A DNA stretch of 64,000 nt from Paraburkholderia sp. D15 (GCF_029910215.1 NZ_CP110395.1:4340001-4404000), one strand, 5' to 3'; positions 28,838 through 37,320 are shown, counted from the stretch's first letter. A program made the numbers and translations. The notes: a model not told the origin generated them from the letters alone.

Positions 28838-29965
28838 TTACGCCAGTGCGCCCGCGAGCGTCGCCGCCATCATCGGTTCGGCGGCTTTGCGGCTGATCGG
28901 GTGAAACGCGAGCGCCCGGCTCACCGCGAGCAGGGTCATCATTTCGCTGTCTTTGATATAGGCGAGTCCGCCGGCCAGTTCGGCGGCGTGCATCGCACAT
29001 CGCTCGATGGTTCGCTGCACCGCGAAACGGATCATCAACACGCGCGCGAGCAGCGCCTGCTCCGGCGACGAGGTTTGCATCAGATGGATTGCCCCGTCGA
29101 GCGCCGCCTGCGCCGCTTCCAGCTCGCCACCGAGTCGCGCCCGCTCCGTCGCGTCGATATCGCCGTTGAGCAGCACGCGCTCGGCCATTGCGCTCGCCAC
29201 GCCCAGGTAACTGGCCGACGCGATGATCTCGAACCAGCTCAGACCGATCACTTCCGCACCGGCGACGATCTGCGCCGTCTCAAGATCGCCGTCAGCCGCG
29301 AGCAGCACTTGATCGGCACTCACTCTGACGTTGTCGAAACGGATTTCGTGATTGTCCGCGGCCGCGAGTGGCGCAACCGGCCAGAACGCGTGACGGGTGA
29401 TGCCCTCCGCATCGGCGGAAACGATGGCCATGCCGGTGCGCTTGTTACCGTCAGCACCCTGAAGCGCGACGCCCACCGTGATGATGTCCATGCAGTGACT
29501 CATCGTGCAGGGCTTCTTGTTGCCGTTGATCCGGTAGCCATCGGCATCTGGGGTCATGTAGGTCGTGGAGTCGAAGATGTTCGCGCCCCGGCGCCCCTCC
29601 GCAAATGCGGAAGCGACCAGCAGATCGTTCTGCGCGACGTTGCGCAGCATCTGCGCGCACGCCGGCACCGCTTCGGCCAGTTGACCGCACACGCTGATCG
29701 TGAAGTGATGCATCGTCAACATGAGCGCCATGGAAGGCGCGCGCGCACCCAACGCGCGTTGCAGACGGATACCGTCATAGGGCGACACGCCTGCACCGCC
29801 CAGCGATGCCGGCACCCACAATCCAGGCAGCCTGTATTCGCGGATCAGAGCCTTCAGCTCACCAGGGGCTTTGGCTTCCATCGCGCTCAAGCCCTCGCGC
29901 GCAAGTACGCCGTCGAGACCGGCGGCGTGGCGCTCCAATGCGTTACGTGAATCGTTCAGAAACAT
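28838..29965 (-). CDS. Acyl-CoA/ACP dehydrogenase family protein, TamT-like position
   Basis: 375 residues with acyl-CoA dehydrogenase layout: helical N-terminus ('REYRLPGLWVPASLGGAGVSPYDGIRL'), middle beta domain ('ASAFAEGRRGANIFDSTTYMTPDADGYRINGNKKPCTMS') and C-terminal helical bundle. The common YEGT-type end of catabolic enzymes is missing; the C-terminus reads 'SRALAFHPISRKAAEPMMA', so the active-site base may differ. Last gene of the alkylamine operon, 119 bp after the acyl-AMP ligase. By analogy to TamT in tambjamine biosynthesis it would desaturate the ACP-bound fatty acyl chain. Substrate specificity is inference. Confidence 0.75.
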   Translation of the reverse strand: MFLNDSRNALERHAAGLDGVLAREGLSAMEAKAPGELKALIREYRLPGLWVPASLGGAGVSPYDGIRLQRALGARAPSMALMLTMHHFTISVCGQLAEAVPACAQMLRNVAQNDLLVASAFAEGRRGANIFDSTTYMTPDADGYRINGNKKPCTMSHCMDIITVGVALQGADGNKRTGMAIVSADAEGITRHAFWPVAPLAAADNHEIRFDNVRVSADQVLLAADGDLETAQIVAGAEVIGLSWFEIIASASYLGVASAMAERVLLNGDIDATERARLGGELEAAQAALDGAIHLMQTSSPEQALLARVLMIRFAVQRTIERCAMHAAELAGGLAYIKDSEMMTLLAVSRALAFHPISRKAAEPMMAATLAGALA

Positions 29966-30084
29966 ATAACCATCCGTTGTTGTTCAGAAGTTGAATCGAC
30001 CCAGGCGGCGTGGCCGCGCGGGGCAAGAGGAAATGTGAAAGCGCCGGTTAAATTCGCGTCGGCGTCGGTGTTGGCGTCGACGCG

Positions 30085-31917
30085 CTACGCTGCGCTCGCC
30101 GTCGTGCGCGATGTATCGGCACTCGGCGACGCGTCCGCGAAGCGCGGATGAATCCATTGCGCGACCGCCGGCAGGCCGTCCGTGAGAAAGCGCTCGCGGC
30201 ACGGCCGCCGCGCCAGCTTGCCGCTGGTGGTCTTGGGAATCGCGCCGTTGCCGATCAGCACGAGCGCGTAGGGCAGTACGCCATGCTCCGCATAGATTGC
30301 GTCGCGCATGGCAACGAAAATTTCGTCCGCGCGCGCTTCATCCCGTGGTCCGATTTCCTGCACGAACACGAGATGCTCCTCGTTGCAGACGGTCACGGAA
30401 AACGCCGTACCGCAGCCCGCGCGAATGGCATCGTGACAACGGTCGACAGTGCGCTCGATATCCTGTGGGTAGTGGTTAACGCCGCGCAGAATGATCAGAT
30501 CCTTTAGCCGCCCGCTAACGAACAGCTCGCCTTCGTGCATGAAGCCAAGGTCGCCGGTACGCAGATAGGCGTGCTGCCGCCCGGCGATGCGGCCACCGAA
30601 TGCCGCTGCGGTTTCCGCGTCGCGTCGCCAGTAACCGGCAGCGACGGACGGCCCGGCAACCCATATTTCGCCAACGCGGCCGTCAGGCAGCGCGCTTGAC
30701 GTCTTCGGATCGACGACGCATACATCAAGATCGGCGACAGTCACGCCGCAACTGACGATCTGACGTTGCGGCGCTTCGGCGGCGACATCTTCACCGACCG
30801 TTTCGCATGATCCGCGCCCGTAGCTCGTGGTATCGATCGTCAGGACCAGGGGCGACGTCTCATGCCGCTTCCCGGCAACGAATAGCGTCGTTTCGGCCAT
30901 GCCATAGCAGGGATAGAACGCCTGCCGGCGAAATCCCGCCGCGCCGAAACGTGCCGCAAAACGTTCCAGCGTATCGGCCCGGATCGGCTCGGCTCCTGAG
31001 TAGGCGAGCGCCCAGCACGACAGGTCGAGCGTCTGGAGGCGACCATCGGCGATCTTGTCGATGCACAGCTCGTACGCAAAATTCGGCGCGCCGCTCAACG
31101 TGCAGCGACGCGCTGAAATCTCCGTCAGCCACCGTTCCGGTCGACGCAGAAAGGCCGCGGCAGCCATGAAACTCAGCGGCACGCCCGCACAGAACGAGCC
31201 CAGAATCGTGCCGATCAACCCCATGTCGTGATAAGGCGGCAGCCACGTGAAATGGCGATCGCCTGGCTTGCATTGCATATGCAGCGCCATCGCATACACG
31301 TTATGCAACAGGTTGCCGTGGGTCAGCATCACGCCTTTGGGCGTCCCCGTGGAACCGGACGTGTATTGCAGAATGGCAAGCCGCTCGCGTTGCGGCGTGG
31401 GAGGCGTCCACGCGGTTTCGGGCGTGTCGAGCGGCGTATCGGTCGCGAGCCACCGCAGACGCCTGAGCGGAGCCAGCAGATGGTGCTGATCGCCAAGCTG
31501 CTCCAGGGTGGCACGGGTAGTCAGCGCCGTGCCCGCATCGCAATCCTCCACGACGGCGGCGAGGCGGCTGCGTAACCGCGGATTCAACGGCGGATAGCTC
31601 GGCACCGCGATCATCCCGGCGTACAGGCAACCGAACAGCGCGCAGAGATAGTCGAGGCCGGCAGGATAGAGCAGCAAAACCCGATCGCCGGCGTCGCCCT
31701 GCGCCTGGAGCCGCGCGGCGATCTGCCGTGCACGACGGTCCAGTCGCTCGTACGTTATCGAGAAGTCTTGCGGACGCGGGCCCGAGTAATCGATGAACGT
31801 GAACGGCCGACGCTGCGGCATGAGAACCGCATGATGCTGGGCGACCGCAACGAGGCTTTCGCATTGATATGGCCACTCCGGCACGAGCAATTGATACGGC
31901 AGAGATGATGCGTTCAT
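30085..31917 (-). CDS. Fatty acyl-AMP ligase (FAAL)
   Basis: 610 residues of the adenylate-forming superfamily. P-loop 'YTSGSTGTPKGVMLTHGNL', 'RTGDLGFMHEGELFVSGRLKDLIILRGVNHYPQDIE' hinge and C-terminal 'IPKTTSGKLARRPCRERF' with the catalytic Lys. 'VPSYPPLNPRLRSRLAAV' and the overall length are typical of FAAL and not of acyl-CoA ligases. It would activate a free fatty acid as acyl-AMP and transfer it to the ACP. No ACP domain is attached here, unlike TamA; the ACP is on the neighbouring fusion protein. Its ATG overlaps the fusion's stop (ATGA at 31914-31917), so the two are translationally coupled. Confidence 0.88.
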   Translation of the reverse strand: MNASSLPYQLLVPEWPYQCESLVAVAQHHAVLMPQRRPFTFIDYSGPRPQDFSITYERLDRRARQIAARLQAQGDAGDRVLLLYPAGLDYLCALFGCLYAGMIAVPSYPPLNPRLRSRLAAVVEDCDAGTALTTRATLEQLGDQHHLLAPLRRLRWLATDTPLDTPETAWTPPTPQRERLAILQYTSGSTGTPKGVMLTHGNLLHNVYAMALHMQCKPGDRHFTWLPPYHDMGLIGTILGSFCAGVPLSFMAAAAFLRRPERWLTEISARRCTLSGAPNFAYELCIDKIADGRLQTLDLSCWALAYSGAEPIRADTLERFAARFGAAGFRRQAFYPCYGMAETTLFVAGKRHETSPLVLTIDTTSYGRGSCETVGEDVAAEAPQRQIVSCGVTVADLDVCVVDPKTSSALPDGRVGEIWVAGPSVAAGYWRRDAETAAAFGGRIAGRQHAYLRTGDLGFMHEGELFVSGRLKDLIILRGVNHYPQDIERTVDRCHDAIRAGCGTAFSVTVCNEEHLVFVQEIGPRDEARADEIFVAMRDAIYAEHGVLPYALVLIGNGAIPKTTSGKLARRPCRERFLTDGLPAVAQWIHPRFADASPSADTSRTTASAA

Positions 31918-34865
31918 GCCGATTCCCTAGCTTGATCGAGATCGCCAATGCACGGGTCTGCCGGCAATGAGCACGACGTGTCCGACTCGATAAACCGCTG
32001 CCACCGCGCCTGCGCGAGAGGACTGCCGAAACTTTGCAGCGCGGCGATAGCGAACCCATGCTTGCGCGCCATGACTTGCTGACGCTCTATTTCGGCGATG
32101 TCGAGGTCGTGACCGATGCTCGTGTTTTCGAATCGCCCTTCGAGGGCGAGCAGCATGGTTTCGGCCATGCATGCGTAGGACGTGCCCGCGGCAACGCCAT
32201 AGGGTCCGATTCTGGGCGCACCGGGCAACGCAATGATGCCGCCATCGATCACCAGCACGTCCGGCCGCACATCCACGATCGACGCATGAACCGAGCGGGG
32301 GCGGGAAATGTCGCAGACCATTGCCCCTTGCCGGAACAGACCGGCTTTCATGTGCTGCCCCGGAAAACTGGTCGCCGTGACGACCACGTCGGCCGTACCG
32401 ATTTCGCGGAGATCGCTGGTCAATACCAGTGCGCCGCAATCCTCGAGCTGTTCGATCGCCTGTTCGATCGACGCTCCGTGCGACACGCTCCGCCGGACCT
32501 GCGCGGCGACGGATGCCGCGTGCACCACATCGTCGTCCACCAGCAACGCGTTGCGCACGATCTCGCCGGCGACCCGGAGCAGCCGTGCACGGCCAGTCCG
32601 CGGCTCATGCGCCGGGTTGCCGATCAAGGTGAGCCGCGAAGCGCGGCGCGCGAGCAGAAGCGCCATGCACGATCCGATCGCGCCCGCTGCGCCGACCACG
32701 CTGACTTCGCGCCCATGCCATTCGCGTCCCGCACGCCGCATCGCGGCATCCAGCGCTTCGACGCCGGTCGCCACGGTGTACGAATTGCCCGAAGTCAGTG
32801 CCACGCCACGATCGAGCAACTGCGCGCCGCCTCCGCTCACAACGGACGTATAAGCACCCAGTCCGACGATGCGCGCGCCGCGCTGGCGAGCCAGTTCGAT
32901 GCCTTTGTTCAGCACCGCGATCGCATCGCCCTGAGCGAGCGCGCGCAACTGTTCCGCCGTGTGGCTCAGCATGATGAATTCGCCGCACGCGATGGCACCG
33001 GTCGGCGATTCGATCGTCACCGTGGACCCGATCACGGGGTCGAGCAAACCATCCATGCTCCGTGCGAATTCGGCAAGTTCGTCGGGACGCAGGACACGCA
33101 GGCTAGGGTCGTAATCGGCGTAACTGTCGGGGTCGAGTGGATGAAGCAGGAAACCGAACGAATGGGCATCGGTGGGAGACGCAGTTGCGTAGACGGTCGT
33201 CGCGACGGGTGGCGTGACGCTGCGTTGCGCACCGGACTCCGGCGCAGACGGTTCGCCCCGCACGATCGCGCGATAGAAGTTACCGGTGTGCCGCTCGGCC
33301 AGCGCGTCGAGTGCACGCCCGAGCGCATCCGCCATGATGTCGCACTGCTCGCGCGTGGCATTGAGCGGAGGCTGCAAGCGCAGCACTTCGCCACGATTCA
33401 GCGTCGGCGCCACCCGCACACCTTCTACGTTCAGCAGATAACTGGCGACGAGCTGCGCCAGTTCTTTTTCCTCGGCGGCAATGCCGAGAAAACTTTCCGG
33501 CCACGCCGCGCGCGATGAGCTGAACCGCACGCCCAACATGAAGCCGCGTCCGCGGACTTCGCTGATCAACGACGGATGTTTCTCGCGCAGGGCTTCGAGG
33601 CGACCCCTGAGGTAAGCGCCTTGCAGCCTGACATGACGCAGCAACTCGCCATCGTTACGCGTGAGGAGGTTCAACGTGGCAAGCCCGACACGTGCTCCAA
33701 TCGCGTTGCCGGCGAACGTCGACGAGTGTTTCAGCGCGAATTTCTGCCGATACACCGCCTCGCTGCACAACGTCGCGCCGATCGGCACGAGACCGCCGCC
33801 GAGCGCCTTCGACACGGTGAGAATGTCCGGTTGGACGTCCTCGTCTTCGCAGGCAAACAGAGCGCCGGTTCGACCTAACCCGGTCTGTATCTCGTCGACG
33901 ATCAACAGCACGCCGTGACGCCGGCAGAGGGTCTGCACGTCGGCCAGATAGCCGGCAGCGGGGACGTGAACGCCGCCCTCGCCCTGTATCGGCTCGACGA
34001 TAAACGCCGCATAGCGCCCGACGCTCGACGCAAGCTGCTTCTCGAGCGCCGCGGCATTTCCGTACTCGACGTAATCGAAACCGGCGAGCGGCAAACCGAA
34101 GGGCGTCTGATAGTCAGGCTTTCCCGTGGCTGACAACGCACCGAAGGTTTTGCCGTGGAACCCCTCCAGCGTCGACAGGATGCGGGTACGCCCGGTGGCG
34201 TGGCGCGCCATTTTCAGCGCCGCCTCGATTGCCTCGGCACCGCTGTTCGAGAACGTCACATACCGAAGGCTCGCCGGCGCCAGCTCCACCAATCGTTGCG
34301 CGAGCCACCCCGCCGACGCGAGTAACGAAGGCTGTGCAAAATTCGGCTCCGCGTCGTCGCGCAACGAATCGACGGCAGCCCAGATCTCGTCCGGGTGATG
34401 GCCGAAGGGGAGCGCCCCGTATTGCGCGAGAAAGTCGAGATACCGGCGCCCATCCTCGTCGTACAGATACGGACCATTCGCTCGCACGAACGTCCTGTCG
34501 AGTTTCAGTTGCGCGAGTTTGCGCGCCTGATAGGGGTTGACGTAAATTTCGAACCGGCTGGCAAGATTGTTTTTCGCATTCCCGGACATTTGCCATTCGA
34601 CGAGTGCGCGCGATAGCGCTGTCGTATCCGAAATGGATTCGACGAAATTCACTGGTATCGAAATACCTAACCAGCGCTCGAATTCACAAATCAGTTCCGC
34701 GCCGGATATTGAATCGATACCTAAATCGGCGAGACTGACCGGCGTGCAGCCGTCCCATGAACTATTGAAATGTACTTTGGCGTAGGCAGCGAGCCACGCG
34801 AGGATTTCCTGCTCGGTTTTGAAGGTCAAGGTGGTTCCCGTCCGATCTGCACCAGTCTCTTGCAA
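31914..34865 (-). CDS. Three-domain fusion: acyl carrier protein / class III aminotransferase / acyl-ACP reductase
   Basis: 983 residues. (1) 15-92: acyl carrier protein with 'DLGIDSISGAEL', phosphopantetheine Ser52. (2) 105-535: class III PLP aminotransferase; 'FSNSGAEAIEAALKMAR', 'EGFHGKTFGALSATG', 'DEIQTGLGRTG', PLP Lys353 in 'TVSKALGGG'. (3) 565-960: like cyanobacterial aldehyde-forming acyl-ACP reductase: 'SYADYDP', 'SGNSYTVA', Rossmann 'VVGAAGAIGS' (723-732) and 'YACMAETMLLALEG', with Cys899 at the place of the acylated Cys of that enzyme. Logic: ACP-bound acyl chain to aldehyde to amine. TamH of Pseudoalteromonas joins aminotransferase and reductase; here an ACP is fused too. Start is TTG 34865, with a weak RBS; a TTG 36 bp downstream is the alternative. 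Confidence 0.85.
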   Translation of the reverse strand: MQETGADRTGTTLTFKTEQEILAWLAAYAKVHFNSSWDGCTPVSLADLGIDSISGAELICEFERWLGISIPVNFVESISDTTALSRALVEWQMSGNAKNNLASRFEIYVNPYQARKLAQLKLDRTFVRANGPYLYDEDGRRYLDFLAQYGALPFGHHPDEIWAAVDSLRDDAEPNFAQPSLLASAGWLAQRLVELAPASLRYVTFSNSGAEAIEAALKMARHATGRTRILSTLEGFHGKTFGALSATGKPDYQTPFGLPLAGFDYVEYGNAAALEKQLASSVGRYAAFIVEPIQGEGGVHVPAAGYLADVQTLCRRHGVLLIVDEIQTGLGRTGALFACEDEDVQPDILTVSKALGGGLVPIGATLCSEAVYRQKFALKHSSTFAGNAIGARVGLATLNLLTRNDGELLRHVRLQGAYLRGRLEALREKHPSLISEVRGRGFMLGVRFSSSRAAWPESFLGIAAEEKELAQLVASYLLNVEGVRVAPTLNRGEVLRLQPPLNATREQCDIMADALGRALDALAERHTGNFYRAIVRGEPSAPESGAQRSVTPPVATTVYATASPTDAHSFGFLLHPLDPDSYADYDPSLRVLRPDELAEFARSMDGLLDPVIGSTVTIESPTGAIACGEFIMLSHTAEQLRALAQGDAIAVLNKGIELARQRGARIVGLGAYTSVVSGGGAQLLDRGVALTSGNSYTVATGVEALDAAMRRAGREWHGREVSVVGAAGAIGSCMALLLARRASRLTLIGNPAHEPRTGRARLLRVAGEIVRNALLVDDDVVHAASVAAQVRRSVSHGASIEQAIEQLEDCGALVLTSDLREIGTADVVVTATSFPGQHMKAGLFRQGAMVCDISRPRSVHASIVDVRPDVLVIDGGIIALPGAPRIGPYGVAAGTSYACMAETMLLALEGRFENTSIGHDLDIAEIERQQVMARKHGFAIAALQSFGSPLAQARWQRFIESDTSCSLPADPCIGDLDQARESA

Positions 34866-34925
34866 ACCCTTTTTGGGAGGGGTTTGCCGTCGTGTATCCG
34901 CTTTTGAATTGAATAAACATTTGCC

Positions 34926-34943
34926 CTGCTTTATTTAAAGCAG
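34926..34943. promoter_or_regulatory. Palindrome upstream of the alkylamine operon, candidate operator
   Basis: CTGCTTTA-TT-TAAAGCAG, a perfect 8+2+8 palindrome 61-78 bp before the fusion gene start, within an AT-rich leader. The place and symmetry fit a dimeric regulator site. No regulator gene lies beside the operon, so the binding protein is unknown. Confidence 0.55.
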
Positions 34944-34964
34944 TGACATATCCGATTTATTTAA

Positions 34965-35025
34965 TTCAAGGACATGGTACATAGGATTTTTTGGCCGGCG
35001 TCGTACAGGGATATATGTCCTTGAA
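34965..35025. repeat. Inverted repeat with 11-bp perfect arms
   Basis: TTCAAGGACAT (34965-34975) and its reverse complement ATGTCCTTGAA (35015-35025) are separated by 39 bp; GTAC occurs just inside each arm. It lies in the 370-bp stretch 34866-35235, which is AT-richer than its surroundings and has no gene in the long-ORF range. Confidence 0.65.
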
Positions 35026-35066
35026 AAATCAGACGGGCAAGAAAATTGACAGATCGGCCGTTTTTA

Positions 35067-35219
35067 ATGGGATGGGAATTTTGCCTGGCGTGGATCGACG
35101 ATCGGCCATGCTCGGAGAAAGCGCGCAAACTTAAAGCGTACCGCGGAGACTGCGGCCACAAGACCGGGTGGCACTACGGCACGAAGACGCTGGCTGTCTT
35201 GCAGAAGACGACGGATTGA
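35067..35219 (+). CDS. Possible 50-residue Cys/Trp-rich small ORF or gene remnant
   Basis: ATG 35067 to TGA 35219, 50 residues, with the blocks 'CLAWIDDRPCSEKARKLKAY', 'CGHKTGWHYGTK' and three Cys. The composition looks protein-like, but there is no Shine-Dalgarno sequence, and I recognise no family. It may be a truncated gene end left by insertion. Convergent with the toxin-antitoxin-like pair. Confidence 0.25.
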   Translation: MGWEFCLAWIDDRPCSEKARKLKAYRGDCGHKTGWHYGTKTLAVLQKTTD

Positions 35220-35235
35220 CGCCAACGTTGCCGCA

Positions 35236-35856
35236 CTACGCGTAGATAACCGACAGCGCCGCCAGCTCTTTCATTAAAGCTGGCTTGCGGGCTTCGATCA
35301 CGTCCCACAAGATTTGATAGATCACGGACTTGATTACTTCCGTCTGGCTCAGCGTTGTCTCCTGCATCAACGTCTTCAGGTTTTCGGCGATGCGTGGCGT
35401 CACCTTCATTGAAAGCCGGCGCCGCGCCGCACCACGACGTTCCTTGAAACGCTCCAACGCAGCGCTGTGCGCCTTGAGCAACATGGCTTGCGAGTATTCA
35501 CCGCAGGCGAAGCGATGCAGATAGAGCATCATCAACACTTTACGAAATTCCGTCGAACTTTCGCTATCGACACTGTATGCGGCGAGATCGAGAACATCGA
35601 GGTAAATGGCCGGCAACTGCGCTTCGATTGGCCGTACTTCTTTTTGCCGTGCCTCGCGAACCGCCGGAGTGGACTGCGCCGGGACGGCGACCACCTGGTC
35701 GCATACGTCGCACACCGCAGTGAGAATATTCTTCACTTCGCCTTTGCCGTCCGAAAACGGCACGTCTCGCCTCACAAAGGTCGTACCGACGAGCTGCGCG
35801 CAATGGCCACAAATTGCCTTGCTCTTTTCACCTTCTTCGTAGAGTTTCGTCTTCAT
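35236..35856 (-). CDS. MqsA/YgiT-like zinc-finger antitoxin candidate
   Basis: 206 residues. The N-terminus has 'CGHC' (about 17-20) and 'CDVCDQVVAVPAQSTPAV' (about 48-65), the zinc-binding half of MqsA/YgiT antitoxins including the 'PAQS' feature. The rest is unlike the MqsA HTH: a helical middle and a Lys/Arg-rich segment 'RRRLSMKVTPRIAENLKTLMQETTLSQTEVIKSVIY' that looks like a ribbon-helix-helix domain. So DNA binding may come from a different fold. It follows a small gene after 7 bp, the toxin-then-antitoxin order. Confidence 0.6.
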   Translation of the reverse strand: MKTKLYEEGEKSKAICGHCAQLVGTTFVRRDVPFSDGKGEVKNILTAVCDVCDQVVAVPAQSTPAVREARQKEVRPIEAQLPAIYLDVLDLAAYSVDSESSTEFRKVLMMLYLHRFACGEYSQAMLLKAHSAALERFKERRGAARRRLSMKVTPRIAENLKTLMQETTLSQTEVIKSVIYQILWDVIEARKPALMKELAALSVIYA

Positions 35857-35863
35857 GGTCTGG

Positions 35864-36205
35864 TCACGGGTGCACGCTGATAAACACGGTTTCAGGGTTG
35901 CCGACGAAATAGAACTTTACGTACCACCCGCCGGATTCAATGATATGAACGTCGACAGAAGGAACCCTGTGATGCGGTGACGACTTGTATTGCGCGCCGT
36001 TGCTTCGTGTAATGAGCTTCTCGACGAACTGGGCGCTGACTTGCCCGGTGGATAGAAGCGGGAAATTGTCGATGAAATTTTTTTCGATAGAAGCCTGAAT
36101 GCGGACCGCCCGCCCATAAAAAAACCCCGCCGAAGCGGGGTTCCCAGACGTCTCAAGCAAACCGCGAAAGCTTACTTGCCGCCCACGCTTTGCAGCGTCG
36201 TCCAC
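35864..36205 (-). CDS. Small toxin candidate paired with the MqsA-like gene; start uncertain
   Basis: At most 113 residues. The C-terminal part 'RVPSVDVHIIESGGWYVKFYFVGNPETVFISVHP' is a compact beta-rich segment as in small RNase toxins, but I cannot place it in a named family. The longest frame starts at GTG 36205, overlapping the LivK-like gene and crossing its terminator. TTG 36160 also lies upstream of the terminator, and no ATG, GTG or TTG occurs downstream of it. A non-standard start (ATT 36100) or readthrough is therefore possible. The neighbour 7 bp downstream fits an antitoxin. Confidence 0.45.
   Translation of the reverse strand: MDDAAKRGRQVSFRGLLETSGNPASAGFFYGRAVRIQASIEKNFIDNFPLLSTGQVSAQFVEKLITRSNGAQYKSSPHHRVPSVDVHIIESGGWYVKFYFVGNPETVFISVHP
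36117..36142 (-). terminator. Intrinsic terminator of the LivK-like gene
   Basis: AACCCCGC-CGAA-GCGGGGTT hairpin (36123-36142) followed on the minus strand by a T-run (A-run 36117-36124 on the plus strand), 30 bp after the binding-protein stop codon. Confidence 0.9.
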
Positions 36206-37320
36206 TTGCCGTCGACAACCTTGTACAGCGTGATGCCACCGTTCTTCAGGTCGCCCTTGGCGTCGTACGCCAGGTTAGCCGACGTCACGGCCGGCATCGA
36301 GGTCTTCGCCAACAGCGGCAAGTACTTCGCCGGATCGGTCGAGTTCGCCTTCTTCATTGCGTCGAACATGGCCATCGCGCCATCGTAAGCGTACGGCGAG
36401 TACGTTTGCACGTCTTCGTTGAAACGCTTCTTGTACTTCGCGACGTAGTCCTTGCCGCCCGGCATTTCTTCCAGCGGCAGGCCCGCCAGCGACGCCACCG
36501 TGCCGTTCGCCGCATCGCCCGCGATCTGGATGAACGTCGGCGTGTGGACCATTTCGCCGCCCATCAGCGGCGCCTTGATGCCCAGCGCCTTCATCTGCTT
36601 GACCATCGGTGCCGCTTGCGAATCCGCGCCGCCGTAATAGATCAGGTCCGGGTTGACCGACTTCACCTTGGTCAGGATCGACTTGAAGTCGACGGCCTTG
36701 TCGTTCGTGTATTCACGATCGATCACGTTGCCGCCTGCTGCCTTCGCCGCCTTCTCGAACTGATCCGCCAGACCCTGGCCGTAAGCCGTGCGGTCGTCGA
36801 CGATCACGATCTTCTTCATGCCCAGCGTCTTGACCGCGAACGTGCCGGCGACCGAACCTTGCTGCGTGTCGGACGTCATCATGCGGAACGTGGTCTTGAA
36901 GCCTTGCTGCGTGTACTCAGGCGCCGTTGCCATCGCGATTTCGGGGATGCCCGCGTTCGCGTAGATGCGCGACGCCGGAATCGTGGTGCCCGAGTTGAAA
37001 TGGCCCAGCATGCCCTTGATGCCGTCATCCACCAGCTTCTGCGCGACGGTCGTACCGGTGCGCGGGTCAGCCTGGTCGTCGGCCGAATCCAGCACGAAGC
37101 GAACCTGCTTGCCGCCGATCACCGGCTTGGTCGCGTTCATGTCTTCGACAGCCAGCACGATGCCGTTCTGGAAGTCCTTGCCGTAGTGCGCCTGCGCACC
37201 CGTCATCGGACCCGCGAAACCTACCTTCACGTCTTCCGTCGATTGAGCGTTGGCCGTCCCCGCCAGCGACATCGCCGCAACCAGTGCTGCGCCTGCCAGC
37301 TGTTTCATCTTGTGTTGCAT
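36172..37320 (-). CDS. Branched-chain amino acid ABC transporter substrate-binding protein (LivK-like)
   Basis: 382 residues from ATG 37320 (AAGGAG RBS at 37326-37331). Signal peptide 'MKQLAGAALVAAMSLAGTANA' near the N-terminus, then the periplasmic type I binding protein pattern 'VKVGFAGPMTGAQAHYGKDFQNGIVLAVEDMN', 'FNSGTTIPASRIYANAGIPEIA', 'TFAVKTLGMKKIVIVDDRTAYGQGLAD' and 'YSPYAYDGAMAMFDAMKKA'. Delivers Leu/Ile/Val or related amino acids to a Liv permease. The permease and ATPase genes are not next to it; a livF end lies 26 kb away at the window edge. Confidence 0.9.
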   Translation of the reverse strand: MQHKMKQLAGAALVAAMSLAGTANAQSTEDVKVGFAGPMTGAQAHYGKDFQNGIVLAVEDMNATKPVIGGKQVRFVLDSADDQADPRTGTTVAQKLVDDGIKGMLGHFNSGTTIPASRIYANAGIPEIAMATAPEYTQQGFKTTFRMMTSDTQQGSVAGTFAVKTLGMKKIVIVDDRTAYGQGLADQFEKAAKAAGGNVIDREYTNDKAVDFKSILTKVKSVNPDLIYYGGADSQAAPMVKQMKALGIKAPLMGGEMVHTPTFIQIAGDAANGTVASLAGLPLEEMPGGKDYVAKYKKRFNEDVQTYSPYAYDGAMAMFDAMKKANSTDPAKYLPLLAKTSMPAVTSANLAYDAKGDLKNGGITLYKVVDGKWTTLQSVGGK

